10,605 nt of DNA, taken from positions 1 through 10,605 of the forward strand of contig CAKQJZ010000072.1 of assembly GCA_934247875.1 (NCBI GenBank), in the 5' to 3' direction. The notes beneath the pieces are model-generated. The model searched no databases. It was given only the letters and a program-made list of their open reading frames with translations, and had not been told where the DNA came from. Shown in pieces: positions 1 to 6,702 of this stretch. The translations under genes were made by a program, and so were the position numbers. How positions within the stretch are numbered: position 1 is the stretch's first letter; each line of letters begins with the position of its first letter. This stretch comes from an uncultured Spirochaetales bacterium (GTDB lineage: Bacteria; Spirochaetota; Spirochaetia; Sphaerochaetales; Sphaerochaetaceae).

Positions 1-64
1 TCACTTTTATTGTTTCATTACTGGAAGAAATAGTGCAACATCCTTTCTATTTACCTTTTTATCA

Positions 65-74
65 CTCCTCCTTT
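65..74 (-). promoter_or_regulatory. Strong Shine-Dalgarno with no clear gene after it
   Basis: Read on the minus strand, AAAGGAGGAG overlaps the stop codon of the last dehydratase gene. Such a site normally announces the next gene of an operon. Within the 64 bases left before the edge I find no ATG, GTG or TTG at proper spacing that opens more than about seven codons. A frame free of stops runs from the stop codon at 73-75 to TAA at 7-9 but lacks a normal start codon. It may be a decayed gene start, a site using a rare start, or chance. Confidence 0.35.
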
Positions 75-1215
75 ATTGATCAAAAACAGAGCCATCTTCG
101 GCTAATCTAGTTACATACGGTCTTGGTACAGCAGGATATTTCTCCTCAATTCCATCAACAAGCTCAATGCCTATTCCAGGCGCATCTGGAACAATAAGAT
201 ACCCATCTTCGAGCTTTATTGTGCTCTTAACTATTTCATTTTTAGGTGCTTCAGCCTCGCCTAAAGGGAATTCCTGAATAGCGAAATTAGGAACTGAAGC
301 AGCAATTTGCATGCATGCAGCTGTACTTACAGGAGAGAGCGGATTATGAGGAACAACCTGAACATTATAAGCTTCTGCCAAAGCAGCTATTTTCTTTGCA
401 TTTGTTATTCCACCACACATACAAACATCAGGTCTTACAAAACGACATGCATTTCTCTTTATTAGCATCCCGAATTCCTGAAGCGTATGGAATCTCTCGC
501 CTGTTGCAATTGGAATCGCAACTTTATCAGCAACTTCTGCCATGTCATCAAAATTATCTGGACGCACAGGATCCTCATAAAACATAGGATTGTATTTCTC
601 GATTGCACGCCCAAATATGATTGCCTCAGCAACAGTCAGCTGTCTATGCATCTCAATGCACAAATCAACATCATTGCCAACAGCTTCTCTATATTGGCGT
701 ACACTCTCAACGCCCTCTTCTATTTTTTTAGCAAATGGCTCGATTGGCGCAACTTTTGTTCTCTCTTCGTTTATGAAAGGTGTTAGATGGCCAACAGCTT
801 TAAATCCTTTCTTCTTTGCATCAATGCACCCTTTTATGAGCTCCTCTCTTGATGAACCAAATACATGATAATAAACACGAGCCTTATCACGTACTTTACC
901 TCCTAGAAGCTTATAGGAAGGAACACCATAATACTTTCCAGCTATATCCCATAGGGCAATATCAATAGCAGACAATGCTCCCATAATTGCAGCACCGCGA
1001 AAATGATAGCATCTGTATAAGGTCTGCCAATGCTGCTCAATCAAGAGCGGATCTTTACCAATTAAATATCTTTTGAATGTATTTACAGCTTCTCCTGATG
1101 CTTCTAGAAAAGCCCACGTTCCAGATTCACCTATTCCTTTAATACCTTCATCTGTATATACCTCAACAAACATGAAAGCATCGATGAACCTGGTCTTAAT
1201 ATCTGTAATCTTCAT
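73..1215 (-). CDS. Enolase-superfamily dehydratase, D-galactonate dehydratase-like (MR/MLE family)
   Basis: This 380-residue protein has an N-terminal enolase lid domain (about 1-115) and a C-terminal TIM barrel, the usual MR/MLE length. Visible active-site residues are E188 and H190 (IEMH), E214 (FYEDP), E240 (ATGER), D263 and H290 (PHNPLSP). The 26-residue spacing of the three metal ligands, and the H190/H290 pair, match what I recall of E. coli D-galactonate dehydratase (D183/H185, E209, E235, H285) with a constant offset of five. That suggests abstraction of a proton next to a carboxylate by the H290-D263 dyad, with H190 as acid, giving a 2-keto-3-deoxy acid in the cytoplasm. The oddity is Glu instead of Asp at the first Mg2+ ligand. 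The ATG is preceded by AAGGAG with a 7-bp spacer, 16 bp after the MalG-like gene, so it is the last gene of the operon in view. The family is sure, but the substrate (galactonate, mannonate or another acid) is not. Confidence 0.9.
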   Translation of the reverse strand: MKITDIKTRFIDAFMFVEVYTDEGIKGIGESGTWAFLEASGEAVNTFKRYLIGKDPLLIEQHWQTLYRCYHFRGAAIMGALSAIDIALWDIAGKYYGVPSYKLLGGKVRDKARVYYHVFGSSREELIKGCIDAKKKGFKAVGHLTPFINEERTKVAPIEPFAKKIEEGVESVRQYREAVGNDVDLCIEMHRQLTVAEAIIFGRAIEKYNPMFYEDPVRPDNFDDMAEVADKVAIPIATGERFHTLQEFGMLIKRNACRFVRPDVCMCGGITNAKKIAALAEAYNVQVVPHNPLSPVSTAACMQIAASVPNFAIQEFPLGEAEAPKNEIVKSTIKLEDGYLIVPDAPGIGIELVDGIEEKYPAVPRPYVTRLAEDGSVFDQ

Positions 1216-1231
1216 TTGCTGTCTCCTTAAA

Positions 1232-2071
1232 TCATGCCTTTACAGCACCATTTGTTAATCCACCTACAAGATACTTCTGAGCAAATAGAGCAAAGAAGAA
1301 TGATGGCACGCACACGATAAGTGAAGCTGCAAGAATATCACCTTGAAGCATGCTGTCACGTGAAGCGAAATCAGCAACAATAACAGGTAGTGTCTTCTTT
1401 GACTCATCTATCAAGAGAGTATTTGCAAGCAAGAAGTTGTTCCATATTCCGATGAATGTCATTATTCCAGATGCAGCTAAGCCTGGAAGTGCTACAGGCA
1501 GGAATATTTTAGGAAGTGTCTGTATTCGTTTAAGACCATCGATTTCTGCAGCATCAATCAGATCTCGTGGGATTGTCTCGAAATAGGATTGCATTGTCCA
1601 CACGCATATAGGCATCTCAAAAGCTATATAACAGATTATCAGTCCAAGCCATGTATTGATGAGATGCAATCGGCTCATCAATAAATATATAGGGATGATT
1701 ATGAGAATCTGTGGGAACATATGCACAAAAAGCACCATTTTTGAAAAGGTTTCTTTTGCTTTGTATTTATAACATGTGTAGCTGAATGCAGCTAAGCATG
1801 CAATTGACAGTGTCAAGAATGTAGATAAGACAGATAGCAATACACTATTGAGAAGAAACTTCCCTATGCCAAACTGTGAAAATACATTTGATAAGAATTC
1901 CAGAGAGAAATCATTCGGAAATAGTTTCGGTGGAATCTGGATTATAGATCTAGGACTTTGAAGTGCAGAGATGAAAAGCCAATAAACTGGGAATATGACA
2001 GGCACTAAACATACTATTGCCAATACATTTATGCCAATATCTTTCGCGCGTTCTTTATTTCTTCTATTCAT
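1232..2071 (-). CDS. Carbohydrate ABC transporter permease, MalG-like (CUT1 family)
   Basis: This 279-residue inner-membrane protein has about six predicted hydrophobic segments, near residues 13-35, 69-100, 110-132, 139-160, 196-218 and 244-265. The EAA loop that docks with the ABC ATPase is at about 171-197, with the core DAAEIDGL and a following LPVALPG. The C-terminus LVGGLTNGAVKA closely follows the pattern typical of MalG/UgpE-type CUT1 permeases. It should pair with the permease encoded just upstream (17-bp gap) to form the membrane channel for a sugar or sugar acid delivered by the binding protein of the same operon. The start ATG follows GAGGAG with a rather long 11-base spacer. A nearer ATG in another frame stops after three codons, so the long spacer is accepted. 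The family is firm, and the substrate is inferred only from the two neighbouring dehydratases. Confidence 0.95.
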   Translation of the reverse strand: MNRRNKERAKDIGINVLAIVCLVPVIFPVYWLFISALQSPRSIIQIPPKLFPNDFSLEFLSNVFSQFGIGKFLLNSVLLSVLSTFLTLSIACLAAFSYTCYKYKAKETFSKMVLFVHMFPQILIIIPIYLLMSRLHLINTWLGLIICYIAFEMPICVWTMQSYFETIPRDLIDAAEIDGLKRIQTLPKIFLPVALPGLAASGIMTFIGIWNNFLLANTLLIDESKKTLPVIVADFASRDSMLQGDILAASLIVCVPSFFFALFAQKYLVGGLTNGAVKA

Positions 2072-2088
2072 GACGATATCATCTCCTC

Positions 2089-3009
2089 TTATTTGTAGAT
2101 TTTGTCCTGCATCTTCTTTGCTTTGAAATAAACAAGAGCAAAAAGGATAAGAACGAAGAATAGTATTATCGAAACAGCAGAGCCTTCGCCTAGACGATAT
2201 GCGCTAAAAGCTGACTTATATGCATATACAGGAGTAGTCTGGGTAGCTTCGGCTGGGCCTCCTTGAGTCATAACCCAAGGCAAATCATAGAAGTTGAATG
2301 TCCATATGAATCGTAAGACGCCAGAAACCATAATTACAGGAAGCAGCAGTGGAAGTGTTATTTTGCGAAATGAATACCAAGCATTGGCTCCATCTACAAG
2401 CGCTGCCTCATAATAGTCGCCAGGGATTCCCTGAAGGCCTGCCAAGAACATCGTAATCATGAGAGGAGTTCCTCTCCATACGTTTGCTACAATCAAGATA
2501 AGCATCGCAGACCATCCATGGCTCATCCACGCATATGGCTCATCAATTACACCAATACCAACAAGCATGAAATTGATTATTCCATATAGGTCATTGACCA
2601 TCCATTTGAATATCAATGCAACAGAAACAGTAGGAATAAGCCATGGAGTTATAGCCAAGCCTCTGAAAAGCATCTTGCACCTCAATCTCTTATGGTTCAG
2701 TAGCTGGGCCATTGCCAGCCCCAGCACGATTTGCAGCGAAAGCGAACAAATAGTAAAGAAGAGAGATCTTCCCATTGCTTTCCAGAATTTCACATCGCTG
2801 AGAATACGTATATAATTGTCAATGCCAATAAATGATACATTCTTCAGCGTTGGCTTATAGTTTGTGAAACTCATTATAAGTGCATACACTAAAGGAAATG
2901 CAATTACCAGAAATATCACGGCAAGAGCTGGAAGATAGAGAAGAACACCTTGTTTACTCATTCTATCTTCTAGGTTTCTCTTGCATTCTTTGGAATTATC
3001 TCTCTTCAT
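2089..3009 (-). CDS. Carbohydrate ABC transporter permease, MalF-like (CUT1 family)
   Basis: This 306-residue membrane protein has a charged N-terminal tail (1-19) and hydrophobic segments near 21-43, 82-104, 116-138, 163-188, 219-239 and 275-296. The EAA motif is at about 200-220, with YEAALVDGANA followed by ITLPLLLP. The N-terminal half, with LYLPALAVIFLVIAFPLVYAL, SFTNY and the IGIDNY stretch, is typical of UgpA/MalF-type partners. It is the first of the two permeases of a binding-protein-dependent importer. It lies 10 bp after the binding-protein gene and 17 bp before the MalG-like gene, the standard order of CUT1 operons. The ATG follows AAGGAG with a six-base spacer. No ATPase gene accompanies the set, so a shared MsmX/MalK/UgpC-type ATPase from elsewhere in the genome is the likely partner. 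Confidence 0.95.
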   Translation of the reverse strand: MKRDNSKECKRNLEDRMSKQGVLLYLPALAVIFLVIAFPLVYALIMSFTNYKPTLKNVSFIGIDNYIRILSDVKFWKAMGRSLFFTICSLSLQIVLGLAMAQLLNHKRLRCKMLFRGLAITPWLIPTVSVALIFKWMVNDLYGIINFMLVGIGVIDEPYAWMSHGWSAMLILIVANVWRGTPLMITMFLAGLQGIPGDYYEAALVDGANAWYSFRKITLPLLLPVIMVSGVLRFIWTFNFYDLPWVMTQGGPAEATQTTPVYAYKSAFSAYRLGEGSAVSIILFFVLILFALVYFKAKKMQDKIYK

Positions 3010-3019
3010 GATAATCTCC

Positions 3020-4357
3020 TTATCTAAAAAGATTGTTCAATCCTGAAATTGCTTCATCTACAGCAGCTTCTGCAGAAATGCCATTAGTAAACATCTTCAT
3101 AAGTGGATTTGTTAGAATACCGCTCTGCTCTACTTCACCTGCATATGGGAAAGGACCTGCTGCAAGTGCAATTGAAGCGGAGTGAGATAGAATCTCAACT
3201 GCCATATCTGGAACCATAGGCTTAAGAACTTCTGGAAGTCCACTCTGATACTTCTCTGAATGGAACAAATCAGCTTTTGTTGGGAACATTGCATATGGAT
3301 AGCTTAGATAGAAATCAAGTAAGTTATCGCCTGTGTAGCAATATTCAAGGAATGCTTCTGCAAGTTCTGAGTTTCCTTTTTCTGGAACAGAGAATCCAAC
3401 CCAACCCATGTACTGAGAATTGGTCTTTCTAGGAGGAATCTGGAAGTACTTAACATCATCAATAGATTCTGGAGAGATCTTCATTACATTGTAGTAAATC
3501 TCTGGAGTATCGATTCTAGACATGATAGTTCCATTAGCTACAAGTTCTCTAACGTTAGCCTGTGTATAGCTAAGAATACCTGAAGGAGAACAATCCTTAA
3601 CAAGCTTATAGAGATAGTTATATGTCTCAACCATAGCAGCCTTATCTTCTGCATCTATATCTACATACCAGTTACCCTTAGCATCGACATTTACAAGATT
3701 AACTCCATTTCCCTGTAAGAAAGACCAGATAGTCTTTACAGCATGGTTTCCTTCTCCAAGAGGAATACCAAAGCCATAGCGATTCTTAGATGGATCTGTT
3801 ACAGCTTTGCATAGCTCGTAATACTCTTCCCAAGTTTCTGGAAGCTTTTCAATTCCAGCTTCTTTAACCCAGCTTTCACGGTAATAAGCTACAACAGGAG
3901 TAATATAGAGAGGAACTGCATAAACACCACCATCTGTACTAGAACCAAGAACAGATAAGCTTGTTCCTAGGAATGAATCCTTTCCACCTATTTTATCAAT
4001 AAATGATGATAGTTCCTTTAAGCCACCACTCTCTGACAGAGTCTGAGGAGTACCTTGTCCTACAACAGTCAAATCAGGTGGGTTTCCTGCCATAATTGCT
4101 GCCATAAGCTTATCAAGAACACCACTCCAAGGCATAACAGAAATCTGTACATCCACACCTGGGTGAAGTGCTTCGAATTTCTCACCTAGACGCTCAAGTT
4201 CTGTTGCTCTTTCCTGCTGAGTCAATGTTGACCAGATTTTCAGAGTGCCCTTCAATTCACCATTGCTTTCTGAAGTTGCCTTTTCGGCAGTTCCATTGGC
4301 AAACACCATTCCTGCAATAAGCAAAAGCGCTGTCATACAAGTTAGGATACGTTTCAT
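3020..4357 (-). CDS. Extracellular solute-binding protein, family 1 (sugar ABC transporter)
   Basis: This 445-residue periplasmic binding protein has a Sec signal peptide: basic MKR, a hydrophobic core at about 4-18, and probable cleavage after A20 (VFA-NG). There is no lipobox cysteine at the cleavage site, so it appears to be a soluble periplasmic protein, which suits a two-membrane organism. The mature part begins its first lobe at TLKIWSTLTQQE and has the family-1 signatures GVDVQISVMPWSG, AAIMAGNPPDL and YAVPLYITPVVAYYRESW, followed by ETWEEYYELCKAVTDP. It should bind the imported sugar or sugar acid and deliver it to the two permeases encoded next. The ATG follows AAAAAAGGAG. The gene lies 40 bp after the first dehydratase gene, a slightly wider gap than elsewhere in the operon. 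The VFANG signal peptide ending is the main taxonomic hint in the window (Spirochaetes). The ligand cannot be read from sequence. Confidence 0.94.
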   Translation of the reverse strand: MKRILTCMTALLLIAGMVFANGTAEKATSESNGELKGTLKIWSTLTQQERATELERLGEKFEALHPGVDVQISVMPWSGVLDKLMAAIMAGNPPDLTVVGQGTPQTLSESGGLKELSSFIDKIGGKDSFLGTSLSVLGSSTDGGVYAVPLYITPVVAYYRESWVKEAGIEKLPETWEEYYELCKAVTDPSKNRYGFGIPLGEGNHAVKTIWSFLQGNGVNLVNVDAKGNWYVDIDAEDKAAMVETYNYLYKLVKDCSPSGILSYTQANVRELVANGTIMSRIDTPEIYYNVMKISPESIDDVKYFQIPPRKTNSQYMGWVGFSVPEKGNSELAEAFLEYCYTGDNLLDFYLSYPYAMFPTKADLFHSEKYQSGLPEVLKPMVPDMAVEILSHSASIALAAGPFPYAGEVEQSGILTNPLMKMFTNGISAEAAVDEAISGLNNLFR

Positions 4358-4397
4358 CTTTTTTTCTCCTTTTTTATGAAAACTGTGGATTTATGAT

Positions 4398-5486
4398 TTA
4401 ATAAATCTGATATTTCTTTAGTGCCTCAAAATCTATTTCCACACCTACACCAGGACCAGATGGAGCTGCAATTTCTCCATTTTCATCTAGCACGATGTGT
4501 GTTTTGAACATTGCATTCAATAATGAGTTGAGGTTTGTGTCATAGTATTCAGCAATAAGTCCATTAGGTATTGCTGAAACCAAATGAGAATGGATTTCCT
4601 GATCTCCATGAGGAGCAATAAGGACATGAGAAGCTTGTGCATAATCTGCAACCTTCTTCCATTCAGTAAGTCCACCAAGAACTAAAGCATCTGTGTTATA
4701 TACATCAGCAGCATTTCTATCAATCAGTTCCTTGAATCCCCATTTTGTATATTCATTTTCTCCAATAGCTATAGGAGTATCGATTTTTCTCCTAAGCTCT
4801 GCTGAACCTTCTATATCATCTGGAGAAAGAGGCTCTTCGAACCAGAATATATCTCTCTTATCAAGCTCTCTTCCCATTTTAAGTGCTGTGATTCTATCAT
4901 ATGCATTGTTAGCATCAACAAGTAGTTTGCAATCTTTTCCAATAACTTCTTTTACAGCATCGATACGATCAATATCTTCAGAAACAGAAGCTGCTCCGAT
5001 TTTCATCTTGATAGCTTTTGCGCCTTTCTTGATATTTTCCTTCATCTCATCCTGAAGTTCTTTGAAACCTTTTCCTTTCTCATAGTAACCACCAGCAATA
5101 TAAGCAGGAATAGTATCTCTATAGCCACCCATGAGCTGTCTGATAGGTCTATTAGCAACCTTTCCCATGATATCCCACATAGCCATGTCTATGCCGCTAA
5201 TCGCTCTTGTTTCAAAGCCTTTACGTCCAAATACTTTCGGAAGATACATTGAGTTCCAGATTCTCTCAGTATTAAAAGGATCCTGACCAATAATGTATGG
5301 CTTAAGATTGAGCATTGTATGATAAACAACCTCAGTGCCATGAGCCCAGCCTATTCCTTCTACTCCTTCATTTGTAATAACACGACATATGCAAATATCA
5401 GTTGTAGCGTATGTGTACTTGCCATTTGAATATGGCTGCCTATGCTTTCCTTGATATGCTCCTACTTTCACATCAACAATTCTCAT
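4398..5486 (-). CDS. Mandelate racemase/muconate lactonizing-type enzyme with KxK motif (sugar-acid dehydratase or racemase)
   Basis: This 362-residue enolase-superfamily enzyme has a lid domain at about 1-120 and a barrel after it. The barrel shows the mandelate-racemase subgroup residues: K160 and K162 (IKMKIG), metal ligands D191 (LLVDANN), E217 or E218 (FEEP) and E243 (GENEY), and the D266/H293 dyad (VYNTDA and APHGDQ). A Lys base on one face and a His-Asp dyad on the other fits 1,1-proton transfer or dehydration of an acid sugar, as in mandelate racemase, L-fuconate and galactarate/talarate dehydratases. It is clearly different from the second enolase-superfamily enzyme of the operon, which lacks KxK, so the two probably act on different acids or epimers. 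This is the first gene of the operon. The ATG follows AAGGAAG with a seven-base spacer. The fold and chemistry class are sure, and the substrate is unknown. Confidence 0.92.
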   Translation of the reverse strand: MRIVDVKVGAYQGKHRQPYSNGKYTYATTDICICRVITNEGVEGIGWAHGTEVVYHTMLNLKPYIIGQDPFNTERIWNSMYLPKVFGRKGFETRAISGIDMAMWDIMGKVANRPIRQLMGGYRDTIPAYIAGGYYEKGKGFKELQDEMKENIKKGAKAIKMKIGAASVSEDIDRIDAVKEVIGKDCKLLVDANNAYDRITALKMGRELDKRDIFWFEEPLSPDDIEGSAELRRKIDTPIAIGENEYTKWGFKELIDRNAADVYNTDALVLGGLTEWKKVADYAQASHVLIAPHGDQEIHSHLVSAIPNGLIAEYYDTNLNSLLNAMFKTHIVLDENGEIAAPSGPGVGVEIDFEALKKYQIY

Positions 5487-5500
5487 AGCGTAACTTCCTT

Positions 5501-5522
5501 CTGTATACTTATTGTATACAAT
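5501..5522. promoter_or_regulatory. GTATAC palindrome cluster, probable GntR/FadR-type operator
   Basis: A perfect 12-bp palindrome ATTGTATACAAT lies at 5511-5522, and a second GTATAC at 5503-5508 is centred exactly 11 bp away, about one helical turn. A 7-bp inverted pair, CTGTATA (5501-5507) and TATACAG (5537-5543), also brackets the -10 region, and a related TGTACA is at 5526-5531. The palindrome covers the predicted transcription start, a position fitting repression. TTGT-N2-ACAA-like palindromes are usual for GntR-family regulators of sugar-acid genes. No such regulator gene is in the window, so the family assignment is inference. Confidence 0.5.
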
Positions 5523-5523
5523 G

Positions 5524-5551
5524 AGTGTACAACAGATATACAGCTAGTCAA
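5524..5551 (-). promoter_or_regulatory. Probable sigma70-type promoter of the sugar-acid operon
   Basis: On the minus strand a TTGACT (5551-5546) is followed after 16 bases by TACACT (5529-5524). Transcription would start near 5517, leaving a leader of about 30 bases before the ATG at 5486. Both hexamers are near consensus and the placement is right for the first gene of the operon. No other good promoter is visible in the 208-bp gap. Confidence 0.6.
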
Positions 5552-5646
5552 GTAAATTTTCATGCAATTTAGATGTCATTATTAGCTCCACCAAGCAATG
5601 CAACTTTTCCAAGATTTTTACAAACGTAAAAGCACGATTGTAAACT

Positions 5647-5694
5647 TAACTTGGTCGCTAACTTAGTCGCTTTCTTAGTCTAATACCGACTAAG
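5647..5694. repeat. 12-bp tandem repeats plus hairpin directly after fic
   Basis: On the plus strand, taacttggtcgc (5647-5658), taacttagtcgc (5659-5670) and tttcttagtcta (5671-5682) are tandem copies of one 12-base unit; the first two differ at one base. The arm CGACTAAG at 5687-5694, touching the fic stop codon, can pair with 5662-5669 (8 bp) or its last seven bases with 5674-5680. There is no T-run on the fic strand, so this is not a standard intrinsic terminator. On the coding strand the unit reads as a four-residue repeat (ATKL in the fic frame, SD(Q)V in another), a type of tail I associate with some Fic and ATP-binding regulator proteins. The rest of the 5487-5694 gap holds only the operon promoter and operator. 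Confidence 0.6.
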
Positions 5695-6669
5695 CTACTT
5701 CTTTTTATACCTTTGCTTGGGACTATTAGGACACTTAGGAAGAGTCATGACTATAAGCCCTTGGTTCAGTGCTGGATTCAGATAATTCTTTCTGAATGTC
5801 GGCCTATGAGAATATCCTAGTCTATCCATGATTTCTACAAGAGACAGCTCTTCATCTCCAATAATGTTAAGCATTTTCTGAACTATATCTTCTGAATCAG
5901 TCTTTCCTACTACAGAAGTCTCTATCAGTGTTTCCAAAATGATTTTCAACATCAGCTCTACAAAAGAAGAACTGTCGGCCTCTTTATCTGCTTTTCCTAG
6001 AGCATCATAATACTCGTTTTGACGACTGCGTATGAGCTCTTCTATCGGAAGCCAATAGAATATCTCATTCCATTTTCCCAATAAGAGACTGTGCCACATT
6101 CTCCCCATACGACCATTGCCATCTGAAAAAGGATGAATGAACTCAAATTCGTAATGGAAAACAGCACTCTTAATAAGAGGATGCATTTCTGACTTCTGAT
6201 ACCAAGCAAAGAGATCATTGATTAGCCCAGATACTAAGCTTCGAGGAGGAGCCATATGTATAACAACTTCTCCGTTATACACTCCAACTTCCCCACTTCT
6301 AAACTTTCCATTCTCATTTATTAAGTGCCTCATCATTATTTCATGAGCTCTAAGCAAATCTTCAATTGAATATGGATCAAGTTCCAACATAATCTCATAA
6401 GAGTCATAAGCATTCTTGACTTCTCGAATCTCATTTGGATTTCCCAAAATACGCTGACCATTGATAATTGCAGTTACTTGCTCAAGCGAAAGTGAATTAT
6501 GCTCTATTGCTAAAGAAGAATGAATTGTCTTTATCCTGTTCTCTCGTCTCAAATGAGGATTCAGATTTCCATGAGAGAATACAGTTATTCGACCAATCTG
6601 CTCACAGATCTCAGCAACCAGGTTTGTAATCTTATCTGTTGTGTGAAAAGGTGGGTAATACTCATTCAT
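5695..6669 (-). CDS. Fic domain protein (probable AMP-transferase) with C-terminal winged helix
   Basis: This 324-residue protein starts from the ATG at 6669. It carries the full Fic motif HPFSDGNGRMGR (179-190), with the catalytic His and the phosphate-binding GNGRxxR, and the substrate-docking flap near VVIHMAPP. Upstream, SSLAIEHN (51-58) is the N-terminal inhibitory helix motif (S/T)xxxE(G/N) in which His replaces Gly/Asn; the inhibitory Glu (E56) is kept. A winged-helix-like domain fills about 256-321 (EIMDRLGYSHRPTFRKNYLNPAL, then GLIVMTLP). Fic enzymes transfer AMP from ATP to target hydroxyls, and the wing suggests DNA binding. I chose 6669 because GGAG lies nine bases before it. ATGs at 6687 and 6678 lack a usable site, and MNEYYPPF resembles family N-termini. 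The tail ends in QRYKKK, perhaps a few residues short of homologues. The gene follows the ATPase gene by 33 bp and is probably cotranscribed with it. Confidence 0.9.
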   Translation of the reverse strand: MNEYYPPFHTTDKITNLVAEICEQIGRITVFSHGNLNPHLRRENRIKTIHSSLAIEHNSLSLEQVTAIINGQRILGNPNEIREVKNAYDSYEIMLELDPYSIEDLLRAHEIMMRHLINENGKFRSGEVGVYNGEVVIHMAPPRSLVSGLINDLFAWYQKSEMHPLIKSAVFHYEFEFIHPFSDGNGRMGRMWHSLLLGKWNEIFYWLPIEELIRSRQNEYYDALGKADKEADSSSFVELMLKIILETLIETSVVGKTDSEDIVQKMLNIIGDEELSLVEIMDRLGYSHRPTFRKNYLNPALNQGLIVMTLPKCPNSPKQRYKKK

Positions 6670-6702
6670 CTTTTGCATCTCCGTCATAAAAAATAGCTAG
6701 TG

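Noticed and set aside
315..868. Plus-strand ORFs opposite the galactonate-dehydratase-like gene, and similar ones opposite other genes
   Set aside because: They are shadows of well-supported minus-strand genes, with no binding sites or recognisable domains.
5556..5591. An 11-codon ORF (MTSKLHENLLD) with GGAG before it, just upstream of the operon promoter
   Set aside because: It ends inside the promoter -35 box and is too short to support without conservation or a leader-peptide logic such as a run of regulatory codons.
5616..5633. TTTTAC/GTAAAA hairpin in the fic-operon gap as a terminator
   Set aside because: A six-pair, AT-rich stem with no following T-run on the fic strand is too weak to call.
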